Position numbers and translations under genes: made by a program
Source: Planctomycetota bacterium
GTDB lineage: Bacteria; Planctomycetota; Uabimicrobiia; Uabimicrobiales; Uabimicrobiaceae
Length of the DNA stretch: 64,000 nucleotides
Direction of reading: 5' to 3'
NCBI GenBank assembly: GCA_029260735.1
Contig: JAJDCR010000063.1
Coordinates: forward strand, 48,815-112,814
Shown here: positions 34,816 through 44,320 of the stretch, piece after piece
Numbering within the stretch: position 1 is the stretch's first letter
Layout: each line of letters opens with the position of its first letter
The notes under the pieces: model-generated
What the model saw: the letters and a program-made list of their open reading frames with translations, nothing else
What the model was told of the DNA's origin: nothing
Database searches by the model: none

Positions 34816-34994
34816 AGACTTACTATTCGAAGAAAAAAGATTTCACTTTTTTAATTGTTAGCTAAGTCTTGTTTTCCTGTAGATTATTCTTGACCGTGCC
34901 GACTAAGTGATTTAGACTATATTAAAATGTTTAAAATAAAATCTGGTTTCTGTGAGACTTTTTTCTTAGGACTTCTTGGCATGAGGAATCAAAA

Positions 34995-35813
34995 ATGAAA
35001 CACTATATAGCTCTTTATCTTTTAGTCTTTCTTTGTTCTCAAAGTTTGGTATTTTCTCTAGACTATGCTTATGAAGGGGATCTTCATCCTTTGGATGTCC
35101 CGGCTCCTGATGGAGAACATTCTATCAATTCTTCTTTTTCATCTTTATACACATCTAGTAATGGAGTTTTGAGAGTAGAGACTAGTGACATAAGCTCTAA
35201 TTTGTTTAATGGACGCGCTATTAACTTTGCTCTTACCCAGAGCAACGCCTTTGCTGCTGGAAATAACAATCAATTTACAATTGATTTTAGAATCGCGGGT
35301 AGCACCACCGGCTTAAAAAGACAATTGCCTCAGCTAGATTTTTTTACTCAGGATTTGGGACGAGCGGGAGTTATTCTTGGTAATCAAACTAATTTCAACG
35401 ATAACTCCCTTGATGTGATAACTCTAAGCACAGGAGGAACATTGAAGCTAGCAGGACTCGACACCACGCAGTTTAATACCTACCGCATTGCTGGAAATGG
35501 TAACACCTATAGATTATGGGTGAATGATTTGGGGCAAGATAACTTTGTTTTTGAGGGAACATTCTTAGCGGTTAATCCTGCAGATGGACGGATTGGTACC
35601 GTGGAGTACGGTCTAGAAATGGACGTAGAGGCTAGTCAAGATGGCTCAAATAGCGGTTTTTTGGATATAGACTTTTTTCGAATAAATCAAAATCAATCAG
35701 CGATTAATGTTGTTCTAGATGCTTCCTTAGAGTCTGTTCCTGAACCAAGCACATATCTATTGTTTTTGCTTGGCTTGGGAATTTGTGTTTGTCGTAGACA
35801 AAATTCACTTTAA
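34995..35813 (+). CDS. PEP-CTERM exported protein
   Basis: 272 residues. Signal peptide to about residue 22 (SLVFSLDY). The body is a Ser/Thr/Asn-rich beta protein (AFAAGNNNQFTIDFRIAGS) with no named domain, perhaps a jelly-roll. The C-terminus is SVPEPSTYLLFLLGLGICVCRRQ: the VPEPSTY motif, a membrane helix and an Arg cluster, the complete PEP-CTERM sorting signal cut by exosortase in organisms making extracellular polysaccharide. No exosortase gene is in the window. Dispersed repeat copy A lies upstream. Confidence 0.85.
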   Translation: MKHYIALYLLVFLCSQSLVFSLDYAYEGDLHPLDVPAPDGEHSINSSFSSLYTSSNGVLRVETSDISSNLFNGRAINFALTQSNAFAAGNNNQFTIDFRIAGSTTGLKRQLPQLDFFTQDLGRAGVILGNQTNFNDNSLDVITLSTGGTLKLAGLDTTQFNTYRIAGNGNTYRLWVNDLGQDNFVFEGTFLAVNPADGRIGTVEYGLEMDVEASQDGSNSGFLDIDFFRINQNQSAINVVLDASLESVPEPSTYLLFLLGLGICVCRRQNSL

Positions 35814-35854
35814 GAAACTTATGTGTAGAGAGGAGTTACTCTTAGATTTTCAAT

Positions 35855-36697
35855 CTAGTGGCGTCTGTAACTCCTTATATATAATAGTAATACACTCGTT
35901 AATAGCAATATAATACTTCTGGGCTCTGGAATAGGAACCGGAGTACTAAAAGTGGCAACCTCCTCTGCGCTAAGAGCCACGTTCCATACGGCAGCAGATT
36001 CTATATCAATTCCTCCATTAATATGATTTTGACCAAGCAAAAGATCAAAAGAGGAGTCATGAGGATCGTTATGACTGCCTGGAGAAACATGAGAAACTGT
36101 GAATTCACCTAGCTTGGTTCCGGCAAGAGAGTCAAAGACAAAAAGTGACCAAGTCCCAGAAGATCGATACGTAACGGTGATATCATACCAAGTATCGGCT
36201 TGCACCGAATTATTGACTGCTACGCCCAAAAAAGCATTTCCAAAACCAGGCTTGACCGGATCAACTTCCACTCCGTTACCAATAAAAGACCCACCAGCAA
36301 TAATGTTATCCCTTACGCGAATATTGTAACCAAACTCTCCTGATGCACCGGAAGGGAGTTTTCCCATAATTAATGATCCCAAATTGACCTGATTCGACCA
36401 ACGAAATCGGACAAAAGAAGTATAATCCCCGGAAAATTTCAGCTCGTTAGCAAACCCTTGCTGACCATTAAAACTATCTCCGACAACTCGTCCAAAACGA
36501 TTATTGGAGCCAAATACAGGAATAGAGTCTACGTTTCCTATGGTTCCGGTAGTAGTGGTAAGGTTAGAGTTAGCACCATTGGAGTCATTGAGAGAATCAA
36601 ATTGCCAGTAAGCAATAGCGTCATCAAAACTTAGAGCTAGAGCAGAGGTTGTAATGCAAAAGATTGCTATGGGCAGTAAAATTTTTTTTGTTAACAT
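35855..36697 (-). CDS. LamG-like PEP-CTERM exported protein
   Basis: 280 residues from the ATG at 36697 (TTGGAAATAG upstream). Signal peptide to about residue 22 (TSALALSF). The body has AYWQFDSLNDSNGANSNL and ALSAEEVATF, the first and last blocks of a concanavalin-like LamG fold, with WYDITVTYRSSGTWSLFV between. The C-terminus is PIPEPRSIILLLTSVLLLYIRSYRRH, a PEP-CTERM signal. Likely binds glycans at the cell surface after exosortase cleavage. It is convergent with the preceding PEP-CTERM gene, 41 bases apart. Confidence 0.83.
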   Translation of the reverse strand: MLTKKILLPIAIFCITTSALALSFDDAIAYWQFDSLNDSNGANSNLTTTTGTIGNVDSIPVFGSNNRFGRVVGDSFNGQQGFANELKFSGDYTSFVRFRWSNQVNLGSLIMGKLPSGASGEFGYNIRVRDNIIAGGSFIGNGVEVDPVKPGFGNAFLGVAVNNSVQADTWYDITVTYRSSGTWSLFVFDSLAGTKLGEFTVSHVSPGSHNDPHDSSFDLLLGQNHINGGIDIESAAVWNVALSAEEVATFSTPVPIPEPRSIILLLTSVLLLYIRSYRRH

Positions 36698-37054
36698 AGC
36701 TATTTCCAATCAGAATTTGACTTGCTTTTTTTGTAATTCACTTGGGGCATTTACATTCACTTATAGTAAAGATTGTAGCACATATGTCTTTTGGATTCAA
36801 GAATCTATAATTCATCTACTTCAAAATAATGCATCGCTTTTGTTCCAGAAATAAAAATCGCTGTACTGGAAGGGAATCTAGACATGAGAGGACAGGATTT
36901 GTATAATAACTTTGGAGTAATATTATTGCCAGCAACCCACTCTTTGGTTCACACCACAAAAATTATCCGCTGTTTCTACATTTCAAAGAGGGAGATTTAG
37001 TTTTTACTAGCTAACTCCTGCTGTTAATTTTTCATTTCGCGAAAGAATATTATT
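36698..37054. other. Divergent gap with no recognised feature
   Basis: About 360 AT-rich bases between divergent genes. Promoters for both sides must be here; no confident -35/-10 pair, hairpin or gene stands out. Confidence 0.4.
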
Positions 37055-37696
37055 ATGGAAATCACTTCTGGTCAACGTTGGATTATTCATCCACTGAAAT
37101 CTGCACGCCTTTACTTTATTGTCGGAACTATTGCAGCATATTGTCTCTTGTGTATTTACGATGGCTTTGTTTGGAGTACTCAACTAGCTCCCACCTACGG
37201 ACTACTTATAATTCGTCTTTTTGTGGTTGCGGTTTTAGCTTTTGTTGACTTGGTTGCTATACCCTTTCGTCATTTTTGGTTTGTTGTTTTTATGCTACAA
37301 AACACTGCTATTCTTTTTATTCCCATAGGTTTGATTGCAGGACTAACGACTTCTCCTTCCCAAGATCCAGCGTATCGAGATAAAATTGGTGGCTTTTTGT
37401 GGTTAACTTTCCTTTTAGCAATGACAGTATTTGTTTTTGCTTATTCTATAGATCTCTTTTCTGAGGATGATTTTATCTATAATGTATTTGTTAGCGATTA
37501 TTTGCAACTCTACCCGCAGGCTTTCAGTGTCATATTTCTCGAAGTAACTCTTCTTATATGGGCTTTGCGCAATATCTTTGCTACAAATGCATTTGACTTC
37601 GAAGAGAGTGCTCGTAATAGGGAGATTCTTCAAAAACAAAAGGAAAAAGAAAAACAAAAAGAAAGTGAAGAGAACTTAAACGAGGACACGATTTAG
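37055..37696 (+). CDS. Polytopic membrane protein, unknown
   Basis: 213 residues with five hydrophobic segments (about 18-38, 48-68, 76-96, 112-132, 155-175) and a basic, coiled-coil-prone tail (QKQKEKEKQKESEENL). The arrangement resembles the voltage-sensor part of an ion channel without the pore, but the arginine-spaced S4 helix is not visible. No family assigned. The ribosome site is weak. The gene stands alone, convergent with the MATE gene. Confidence 0.6.
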   Translation: MEITSGQRWIIHPLKSARLYFIVGTIAAYCLLCIYDGFVWSTQLAPTYGLLIIRLFVVAVLAFVDLVAIPFRHFWFVVFMLQNTAILFIPIGLIAGLTTSPSQDPAYRDKIGGFLWLTFLLAMTVFVFAYSIDLFSEDDFIYNVFVSDYLQLYPQAFSVIFLEVTLLIWALRNIFATNAFDFEESARNREILQKQKEKEKQKESEENLNEDTI

Positions 37697-37818
37697 AGGG
37701 ACCACCTTGCTCTTTTAGGCCTTGATCATAACTTTGGCCATTTTTATTTTTTTGTCTTTCTGAGCCTGGGGAATTTCGTGATTAAAGGTACAAATATTAT
37801 TTTGGGGCTCGTTGGTGA

Positions 37819-37857
37819 CCCAGGGTACCGTTTGTATTTGGCTCACTGTACCCTGGG
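37819..37857 (-). terminator. Hairpin downstream of the MATE gene
   Basis: CCCAGGGTAC (37819-37828) and GTACCCTGGG (37848-37857) are perfect complements around a 19-base loop. It lies 28 bases past the MATE stop. There is no good T-run, so its role as terminator is uncertain. Confidence 0.55.
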
Positions 37858-37884
37858 CTACTGATATATAACATTTTTTGCTCC

Positions 37885-39225
37885 TCAAACTTTGACCTTG
37901 CCCCATTTGCCTCTTTGCCATAGTATTGTAAAACTTAATGCAAGAAGTCCACGATAAGCAAATACATGTAAAAGCCAGATCTCCATTAGTCCGTATCCCA
38001 TTATGGGCCCTAGTACATATGCGGCTGGTAAATAAAAACACCACATACTCATAATAGAAATGAACATTACTTTTTTTGCTTCCCCCGCTCCCAAAAGAGC
38101 AAACATAAAAGTCATTCCAAAAGACTCAATAAAGGCGATGGTAATCCCCACAAGTCGTAGTGGGCCAGAAGCAATTGCGATAGTTGTGGGATCGTGGATA
38201 AAGATAGCTAAAACCCACTGAGGGGCTAACCACATAGGAATGCCTAGTAGTCCTAGCATTAAAACTCCTATTTTTGCAACATCCCATCCCCAAGCCTTTG
38301 CTCCAGGAAAATCATTCTTCCCCAAAGATTGCCCAGCCAAGGCCCCGGCGGTAATGCCCAAACCAATAGCAGGATAAATGACAATTAGCATCAGGTAAAC
38401 AAGAACATTTGCTGCCGCTAATTCTGCTGTACCGACTTGCCCAATAATCCAAAACAGTACGGTAAATCCAGCTCCGAAAAACAACTGTTCGATACTGAAG
38501 GGCAGGGATAAACGACTTAGAGTTTGCAATTGTGATTTCGATGGCCACGACTTTAGGAAACCATTCTTGCGAGCATGGTGCCACCCTAAATATAAATAAA
38601 TAAGGGAGCCAAAGGCTGTTGCAATTAAAGATGCAATGCCCGCGCCAGAAACTCCTAATGTTGGAAAACCCCACTTGCCAAAAATTAAAACGTAGTTGAG
38701 AAGTATGTTTAAGGCGTGGGTAGCGAGTAAGGTATTCATAAAAAGCCGGGGAAGATCGACAGCACTGAGATAGCCACGAAAGGCCATGTTGATTCCGACA
38801 AAAACCATAGAAGCTATTCGGGCCTGAACATAAGGAATTCCATCGATCACTACTTTAGAATCATTACTGAGCATAGGAAAAAATATAGGGGTTAACCAGT
38901 AGAGTATAAGAGAAGCAAGGGGAGCGATTGCCATAATAACAACAATAGCTGCATTGAGCGGGGCAGCCATCTGGGCCTCTTCGCCAGCTCCTTTGCGGCG
39001 AGAAGACATGGCTTGTACCCCTGATGACATTCCAGTAACAAGAGCGTGGCACATAAAAACAGTGAAGCCACCTAGCCCTACTGCCGCTAAGGCCGTATTG
39101 CCAAGTACTCCTACCATCGCAATATCAACTAAGTTGAATAAATTTTGTGAAACCATTCCTGCTATGATCGGTAAGGCCAAGGTTAATATACGTTGACCAC
39201 TGTCTTTTTTTATACCTTTTATCAT
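37885..39225 (-). CDS. MATE family efflux transporter
   Basis: 446 residues with 12 hydrophobic helices. N-terminal ILTLALPIIAGMVSQNLFNLVDIAMVGVLG is the MATE hallmark (Pro-Ile near the start, VD.AMVG). The second half repeats the pattern (LSLPFSIEQLFFGAGFTVLFWIIG). MATE proteins export drugs or metabolites with Na+ or H+ exchange. Here Na+ coupling would fit the Na+-pumping NQR, but that is inference. It lies downstream of the DUF4388 kinase-like gene on the same strand, 36 bases apart, possibly co-transcribed. Confidence 0.92.
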   Translation of the reverse strand: MIKGIKKDSGQRILTLALPIIAGMVSQNLFNLVDIAMVGVLGNTALAAVGLGGFTVFMCHALVTGMSSGVQAMSSRRKGAGEEAQMAAPLNAAIVVIMAIAPLASLILYWLTPIFFPMLSNDSKVVIDGIPYVQARIASMVFVGINMAFRGYLSAVDLPRLFMNTLLATHALNILLNYVLIFGKWGFPTLGVSGAGIASLIATAFGSLIYLYLGWHHARKNGFLKSWPSKSQLQTLSRLSLPFSIEQLFFGAGFTVLFWIIGQVGTAELAAANVLVYLMLIVIYPAIGLGITAGALAGQSLGKNDFPGAKAWGWDVAKIGVLMLGLLGIPMWLAPQWVLAIFIHDPTTIAIASGPLRLVGITIAFIESFGMTFMFALLGAGEAKKVMFISIMSMWCFYLPAAYVLGPIMGYGLMEIWLLHVFAYRGLLALSFTILWQRGKWGKVKV

Positions 39226-39261
39226 AGGGTACTTTCAGCAGTTGCTCCACCATTACATAGT

Positions 39262-41397
39262 TTAAGTTTGTTTGTCTGAACTCGATTCATTATGGACATG
39301 AGATGTTTGTATCATGGCTTCTATGGATAATTGAAACTTTTTCTGTTTAATCTTTGTGGGCTCAAATATAAAATATCCTACATTTTCAGATAAGATGTCG
39401 TGTAGTTTATCATCTTCTTCAGATGATTGATAATCAACAATAAAACCTTCTTCTATGTAGAGACTGGCTTTCTTTTTGTTTACGACACTTAAGCATCCTG
39501 TTTTTTTTCTCTGGGAGAGAGTTTGGAGAATTTTCAATAAGCTAATTGTAGAAAGATCTCCACTTAGAATACTTTTATCTTCTTTTTGAGGAAAAATGCT
39601 TTTTGGTGATAGTATCTCCGTTTTTTGTATCTCCGCTTTTTGTATCTCCGCTGGGGTTCCCAAAACTTTTTCTTTTGATGTGGTTTTGGACTTTGTCGTA
39701 TCTTTTTGATTTAGAGATTCGTTCTTGTTTTGTTGGCGATTTGAAAAAGTAGGAAACTCTTTTGTTATTTTTTTTGGTCTTGCTTGTCTGGGAATGCGAG
39801 GCTTCTTTTGAGTTTTTTTTACGTGTTTACTTCTTTGGTTGTTGTAAGGCTTGAGTTCTTCGACAATAATTCGGTTTTTTTGAATTTGTTTTTCAATCTT
39901 TATGGTTTCTTGCCGAACAAACCTCCACTCGTGTTTTTCTTTTATAATTAAGCTTAAAAGGCTAGTTCCTTCTCGGCCTTTATAATAAACTTGAACTAAT
40001 CTTCCTTTTGATATGACAATTTTACCACACAGAGAACCCTTTGAGAAAAGATTCAAGTTTCCGCTCCATTGGGAGCTATTGATAAGATTTATAGTTGATT
40101 TTAAATTTATCTGGTGTGCTTGAAACGTATGAGTTTCTTTTTCTAGAACTATTTTTCTTTCCCAATCTTGATAGCTTCTTAGAGGAATATCTTTTAGCAT
40201 GTCAAAGGAAGTATTATTCGACAAAATCCATAGGGGACAAAGAGGGAATTCTTCTTTTAAAAAACTAACAAAAGAGAGAGTTTTTTCTTCTAGGTAGCAG
40301 CTATCTAAAAGCACTGGGTGAACTTTCTCTTTGAGATAACACCTTAGTTCGAGAAAACTCTCGGCAAAGTGAAACATGCGAGGGCATTTTAGAAAGATTT
40401 TTTGAGGAGAACTTATCATTATTATCTTGTCTGATTTTAATGTAGTGTGAGGAGATGTCTTATTTTTTCGAAGAAGACGAACATCAAGTCGAGCGGTTGT
40501 TTTGAAGTAGGTTTTCATATGATCTCCTTCATTTGCGTATGAGAGATCCTTATTTTCTTTGAAAGCACTGATATCGATGATTAAGTCGCCATAGCTTTGG
40601 TAGCGTTTTTTTGGATTTTTGTGGAGCATTTTAGCTAAAATCAAACAACTCTTTTGTGATATTGTGGAGACGACTTCTCTAGGAGAATGAGGAGGATAGT
40701 TTCTTTGCTTATTAATTACTTCAAAAGCAGATTTACCTGAGAAGAGAGGTTCCTTGGTCAAAAGATAATAGATGGTTGTTCCTAGTGAGTAGATATCGGA
40801 ACGAAAATCCATATTTGTAAGTACAGCTAGTTCAGGATTTATATAATGAGTAGATCTAAACCATCTTGTGTCTCGCGCAAAAGAATTATGAGAGTCATTA
40901 AGAGTTTTGGCTAACCCAATATCAGATAGTTTTGCTTTATTTTCATGGTTTAATAAAAGGTTAGAAGGTTTTAGATTTCCATGTATGATATTTTTCTTTA
41001 AAGCTTCCTGTAGGGCTTGACAGATTTGTAGAGTGATACTCCAAATCTGTTCTTCATTTAAATCGAGCTTTTGATTTTCTAAAGAAGTTCCTTCTATATA
41101 ATCCATAACAAAATAAACTAGATTATTGAAAAAACCAACTTCATGTACACTTACTATGTTGGAGTGTCTAAGGGAAGCCATATTTCCCATTTTGATAATA
41201 AACTTTTGAGAACTTTGTTCGTTGAAAAAAGGAATTAACTTAAGAGCAACTTCTTTTTGAGTTGCTTCATGTAGGGCTAGATAAACTTTGCTTTCTTTTT
41301 TTTGCCCGATTAGTTTCAAAATTTTAAAGCCAGCTGGGGCTTGTATATCAGCCACCCTAGATTGTTTGTTATGATAGATTTCTTTAGGTTTATTCAT
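39262..41397 (-). CDS. Kinase-like protein lacking the catalytic Asp, with DUF4388 domains
   Basis: 711 residues. Kinase-like domain to about residue 290: the Gly-rich loop is degenerate (LIGQKKESKVYLAL), Lys is kept (VALKLIPFF), the HRD motif reads IIHGNLKPSNLLL near residue 138 (Arg to Gly, Asp to Asn), and DFG reads SDIGLAK. With the catalytic base gone, I predict a pseudokinase. A middle unit (about 429-490) and the C-terminal unit (612-700, ILSGDLSTISLLKILQTLSQRKKTG) are DUF4388 domains, often found in bacterial signalling proteins. A Thr/Lys-rich spacer contains a short repeat (AEIQKAEIQKTEIL). Possibly a scaffold that reads out a signal rather than a kinase. Confidence 0.88.
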   Translation of the reverse strand: MNKPKEIYHNKQSRVADIQAPAGFKILKLIGQKKESKVYLALHEATQKEVALKLIPFFNEQSSQKFIIKMGNMASLRHSNIVSVHEVGFFNNLVYFVMDYIEGTSLENQKLDLNEEQIWSITLQICQALQEALKKNIIHGNLKPSNLLLNHENKAKLSDIGLAKTLNDSHNSFARDTRWFRSTHYINPELAVLTNMDFRSDIYSLGTTIYYLLTKEPLFSGKSAFEVINKQRNYPPHSPREVVSTISQKSCLILAKMLHKNPKKRYQSYGDLIIDISAFKENKDLSYANEGDHMKTYFKTTARLDVRLLRKNKTSPHTTLKSDKIIMISSPQKIFLKCPRMFHFAESFLELRCYLKEKVHPVLLDSCYLEEKTLSFVSFLKEEFPLCPLWILSNNTSFDMLKDIPLRSYQDWERKIVLEKETHTFQAHQINLKSTINLINSSQWSGNLNLFSKGSLCGKIVISKGRLVQVYYKGREGTSLLSLIIKEKHEWRFVRQETIKIEKQIQKNRIIVEELKPYNNQRSKHVKKTQKKPRIPRQARPKKITKEFPTFSNRQQNKNESLNQKDTTKSKTTSKEKVLGTPAEIQKAEIQKTEILSPKSIFPQKEDKSILSGDLSTISLLKILQTLSQRKKTGCLSVVNKKKASLYIEEGFIVDYQSSEEDDKLHDILSENVGYFIFEPTKIKQKKFQLSIEAMIQTSHVHNESSSDKQT

Positions 41398-41762
41398 GAT
41401 TTCTTGCCTTAGATAAATATTTATTTCATTATACGGAAGCCGTGTTTCTAAGGATCTTGGAATTTAATAAAATTCAAATTAAACCTTGGTTTATTTTATT
41501 AAGTATAAATTTTGGAGAATAAAAAGCAATGTGTTTTTTTAGAAATTAAAAGTTTATTTTAAATTGAATTTTTTTACTTTGAAAAGAAAATACTGGCAAA
41601 CGAAAATGTTTGTAGATGTGTAAAAGAATGAGTATTTGCAGGCATAATGATGGGGCTAGTTAGCGAATAGCAGTTTAGTTTGCAGATAATGAAAATCACT
41701 GCTGAAATTTGATAGCAGTGATTTTGTTAAACAATGGTTTTATTAAACCATATTTGGGCAGA
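41398..41762. other. Gap holding a terminator for the LamG gene
   Basis: AAAATCACTGCT (41692-41703) pairs with AGCAGTGATTTT (41714-41725), giving a strong hairpin with A/T flanks that can work on either strand. A smaller hairpin, ATGGTT/AACCAT, lies at 41734-41751, just past the LamG stop. The rest, 41398-41680, is very AT-rich with no gene. Confidence 0.7.
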
Positions 41763-42509
41763 TTATTTAGAAAACTTTCTGTAACCACTAGCGACTAACA
41801 TGGAAATAAAGAAAAGTAATGCGCTATTTAGCTCAGGGACTGTTGAATTAAGAACTTGCACTTGTAGTATTTCGTCATTAGAAAGAACACGATCGAATAT
41901 ACGCATGTCATCTACATCGCCTTTGAAATAATGGTTATTATCAATTTCTTTACCAATATTTAAAAAACCACCAGCAGTGCTGTTAAATGAGCTATTACCG
42001 CTAATAGTTACACCATCTAAAAATAGAGTACCATTATTGCCGTTGGCCACATAAGCGATAAAATGCCATTCACCATCCCAAGCATCTGAACCTGTGATCA
42101 TGCTAGGGTTGTATGGGCCATCTTGTACTCCAAATCTTGTGTCACCGGTGTTCTTACCAACAAAAAAATCACCATTGCTTGAACCTATAATTGTGCGAAA
42201 GGCATCTGTGGTAGCACCTGTATATCTAAACCAAGTAGTTATGGTTAGTTGTGAAAAACTATTGCGAGTTAATGAAGCGACATCTATGTGGTCATTGAGA
42301 CCATCAAGACTTACTGCGCTGTTGGCGTTACCATCTTTATCTGCTGAAAAAGTTGGGCCTCCAAAAGCGACACCGTCGTTGTTATTGCCAGAGCTATCAT
42401 TTAGAGTTTGGTCAAAAGTATAGTGAACTTGTAAGCCATCTAATAATGCACCAAAAGCGCTTGTGTTAATTAGCAAAAAACATGCAAAGAATAAACTAAT
42501 TTTAGCCAT
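41763..42509 (-). CDS. LamG domain protein with PEP-CTERM-like anchor
   Basis: 248 residues from the ATG at 42509 (AGAGGATT upstream); this avoids a long overlap with the next gene. Signal peptide to about residue 19 (TSAFGALL). The LamG domain is clear: VHYTFDQTLNDSSGNNNDG, VSLDGLNDHIDV, TITTWFRYT, WHFIAYVANG, GTLFLDGVTISG and FKGDVDDMRIFDRVLSNDEI. The C-terminus STVPELNSALLFFISMLVASGYRKFSK is a PEP-CTERM signal with PEL in place of PEP. Glycan binding at the surface is likely. It is transcribed after the PEP-CTERM gene just upstream, 37 bases away. Confidence 0.83.
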   Translation of the reverse strand: MAKISLFFACFLLINTSAFGALLDGLQVHYTFDQTLNDSSGNNNDGVAFGGPTFSADKDGNANSAVSLDGLNDHIDVASLTRNSFSQLTITTWFRYTGATTDAFRTIIGSSNGDFFVGKNTGDTRFGVQDGPYNPSMITGSDAWDGEWHFIAYVANGNNGTLFLDGVTISGNSSFNSTAGGFLNIGKEIDNNHYFKGDVDDMRIFDRVLSNDEILQVQVLNSTVPELNSALLFFISMLVASGYRKFSK

Positions 42510-42546
42510 GAGAAATCCTCTATATAAAAAATGATGAGTTCTGATA

Positions 42547-43263
42547 TTAACGGAGCTTGTTTCTGATGAAGAGGCCAAGAGAAGCCATTATGCACAGTAA
42601 CCAAGTACTCGGCTCAGGTACACTGGTGTTGGCATTAAAAAGAACATCGGATTTCACATTGTCATAAAATGCTGTACCTGTAAAATTAGCAAGCCCTACT
42701 CCACCACCAGAAAATGTAGAGTTCGTAAAATTTTGAACAAAATCAAATCCAGAATCACCAACGCCATCTTTAATGGAAACAGTAAAGTTATTGCCATTTA
42801 CCTCTAACTTAAAAGTATAAAAAGTGCTATGCACAGGCTGAAAACCAACATTGATATTACCAAGCAAAGTAGAACTGCTACCATTGAGCATTCTTTCTAC
42901 GCGAAAGGCTCCTCCTGGAAAACTCGGGAAAAAATGAAAGTATAAAAAATTGTTCACATCTTGAATACGAGCAGCAAATCCTACCGAGTTGTTGCCAATG
43001 CTTGTATTGTCGATACCAATATCAGCCTGGATTACATAGCTATCAGGAGTTATGCCATTTAACTGTAGTATAGGGGCTGGGCTAGCACCAAAACCTAGGG
43101 TGGTATTTTGATGAAGAAGACCATTTCCATCAACAGTGAAATCTCCGGCCAACTGTGTCCAGCCATTGGTATTACCATCATTAAAATCATCAATTAAGTC
43201 TAATGCGTAAGTGTTCACAGTGAAAACAAAAGAAATTAGTGCAATATAAATGAAGAATTTCAT
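42547..43263 (-). CDS. PEP-CTERM protein with a concanavalin-like fold
   Basis: 238 residues with signal peptide ending NTYALD and AGAGGAATC before the ATG. The body begins LIDDFNDGNTNGWTQLAGDFTVDGNGLLHQ, typical of DUF1080/family-16-type carbohydrate-binding beta-sandwich proteins, and includes FTVSIKDGVGD and FYDNVKSDVLF. The end SVPEPSTWLLCIMASLGLFIRNKLR is a full PEP-CTERM signal. It is first in a two-gene unit with the LamG gene. Likely matrix or surface protein after exosortase processing. Confidence 0.83.
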   Translation of the reverse strand: MKFFIYIALISFVFTVNTYALDLIDDFNDGNTNGWTQLAGDFTVDGNGLLHQNTTLGFGASPAPILQLNGITPDSYVIQADIGIDNTSIGNNSVGFAARIQDVNNFLYFHFFPSFPGGAFRVERMLNGSSSTLLGNINVGFQPVHSTFYTFKLEVNGNNFTVSIKDGVGDSGFDFVQNFTNSTFSGGGVGLANFTGTAFYDNVKSDVLFNANTSVPEPSTWLLCIMASLGLFIRNKLR

Positions 43264-43470
43264 GCTGATTCCTCTGAAATTATTAATATTTTTGAACTTA
43301 GAGAGCTGTAAAGCTAATTAATACAGTTTACCAAAAAAATTCAAGAGAGTAAAAAAAATAAAAGAATAATTTTTTACTTACTGGCTGGTTCATAAAGTTG
43401 TCTGTCCTTTTTCCATTGAAGTTTTATGCTGATTCTTTTACAATGCACAAAGTTTAAACGCAAATTTTAA

Positions 43471-43480
43471 GTGACGTCAC
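43471..43480. promoter_or_regulatory. Perfect 10-base palindrome before the repeat-protein gene
   Basis: GTGACGTCAC, 20 bases before the ATG and next to the GGGAGG ribosome site. It could be an operator half-site pair. Weak on its own. Confidence 0.3.
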
Positions 43481-43499
43481 AACTAATAGGGAGGTTGTA

Positions 43500-44261
43500 A
43501 TGAAGCAAGTATTTTTTATGTCTTGTGTCGTTTTGATTATGGCATTAGCTTCAGGAAAAACTTACGCGGCAGATTATCACGAAATGAAACTACTGATAGA
43601 GCGCGGAGCTACCCTGACAATAGATGAAAATGATAGTTATACTTACAATGAGATCAAAAGTTTTCTTCTTCTTGATAAGGGTAATGTTATCCTAAGCAAT
43701 AAGAGTTGTAGCTATCATGAAACGAAAAGCTTTCTGAACTACGGGGCTATCATTACAATGGATAAAGCTTGTACTTACCATGAAATGAAAAGCTTTCTTG
43801 GTCTGGGAAAGGGAAAAATAGTCTTAAGTAGTAAGAATTACACTTTCGAGGAAGCAAAACTTCTTCTAAAGCAGGGGGCTACTTTTTTAATAAGCAGTAG
43901 TTTGGACTATACTCTAGACGAGGTCAAGCTTTTGATCAAAGAAGGTAACGTAGCCTTAAGTGCTAATAATTACAAATATGAAGAAACCAAGCTTCTCCTA
44001 GAAGCGGGAGCGACTATTTCGATCAATCAAGATAAGAAATACACTTTAGAAAAGATCAAGCTTCTTCTTAAGAAGAGTAGGGACAAGGGAGATGTCGTCT
44101 TAAACAGTAATAGCTACAGTTATGATGATGCAAAAGCTCTTCTTGAAAATGGAGCGACTATTTCAATCAATAAAGATAAAAACTACACTTTAAGCGAGAT
44201 CAAGCTTCTTCTCGATAAGGGCAGTGTTATTCTAACCTCTGATGTTATCAATCGAGACTAA
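43500..44261 (+). CDS. Exported solenoid protein of ten alternating short repeats
   Basis: 253 residues with GGGAGG before the ATG and a signal peptide to about residue 24 (GKTYAAD). The rest is ten units of about 21-26 residues with the pattern Y..E.K.LL..GA. The units alternate: odd ones end GATISIN or similar (for example YEETKLLLEAGATISINQDKKYT), even ones end GNVVLS or similar (for example LDEVKLLIKEGNVALSANNYK). This is a helix-turn-strand solenoid, vaguely like ankyrin or Sel1 but matching neither. There is no Cys pattern, no enzyme motif and no anchor. Function unknown. Alone in its unit, closed by a hairpin. Confidence 0.8.
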   Translation: MKQVFFMSCVVLIMALASGKTYAADYHEMKLLIERGATLTIDENDSYTYNEIKSFLLLDKGNVILSNKSCSYHETKSFLNYGAIITMDKACTYHEMKSFLGLGKGKIVLSSKNYTFEEAKLLLKQGATFLISSSLDYTLDEVKLLIKEGNVALSANNYKYEETKLLLEAGATISINQDKKYTLEKIKLLLKKSRDKGDVVLNSNSYSYDDAKALLENGATISINKDKNYTLSEIKLLLDKGSVILTSDVINRD

Positions 44262-44281
44262 TGTCCTCGTTTAGCTAAGGT

Positions 44282-44320
44282 AAATAAGGAGCTTTTCCAT
44301 TCTACGAAAGTTCCTTATTT
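44282..44320 (+). terminator. Hairpin terminator after the repeat-protein gene
   Basis: AAATAAGGAGCTTT (44282-44295) pairs with AAAGTTCCTTATTT (44307-44320), one mismatch. A 12-base tandem repeat (ACTAAAACTATT) follows at about 44380. Confidence 0.65.

Noticed and set aside
37055..37696. Voltage-gated ion channel
   Set aside because: No regularly spaced Arg helix or pore loop; left as an unknown membrane protein.
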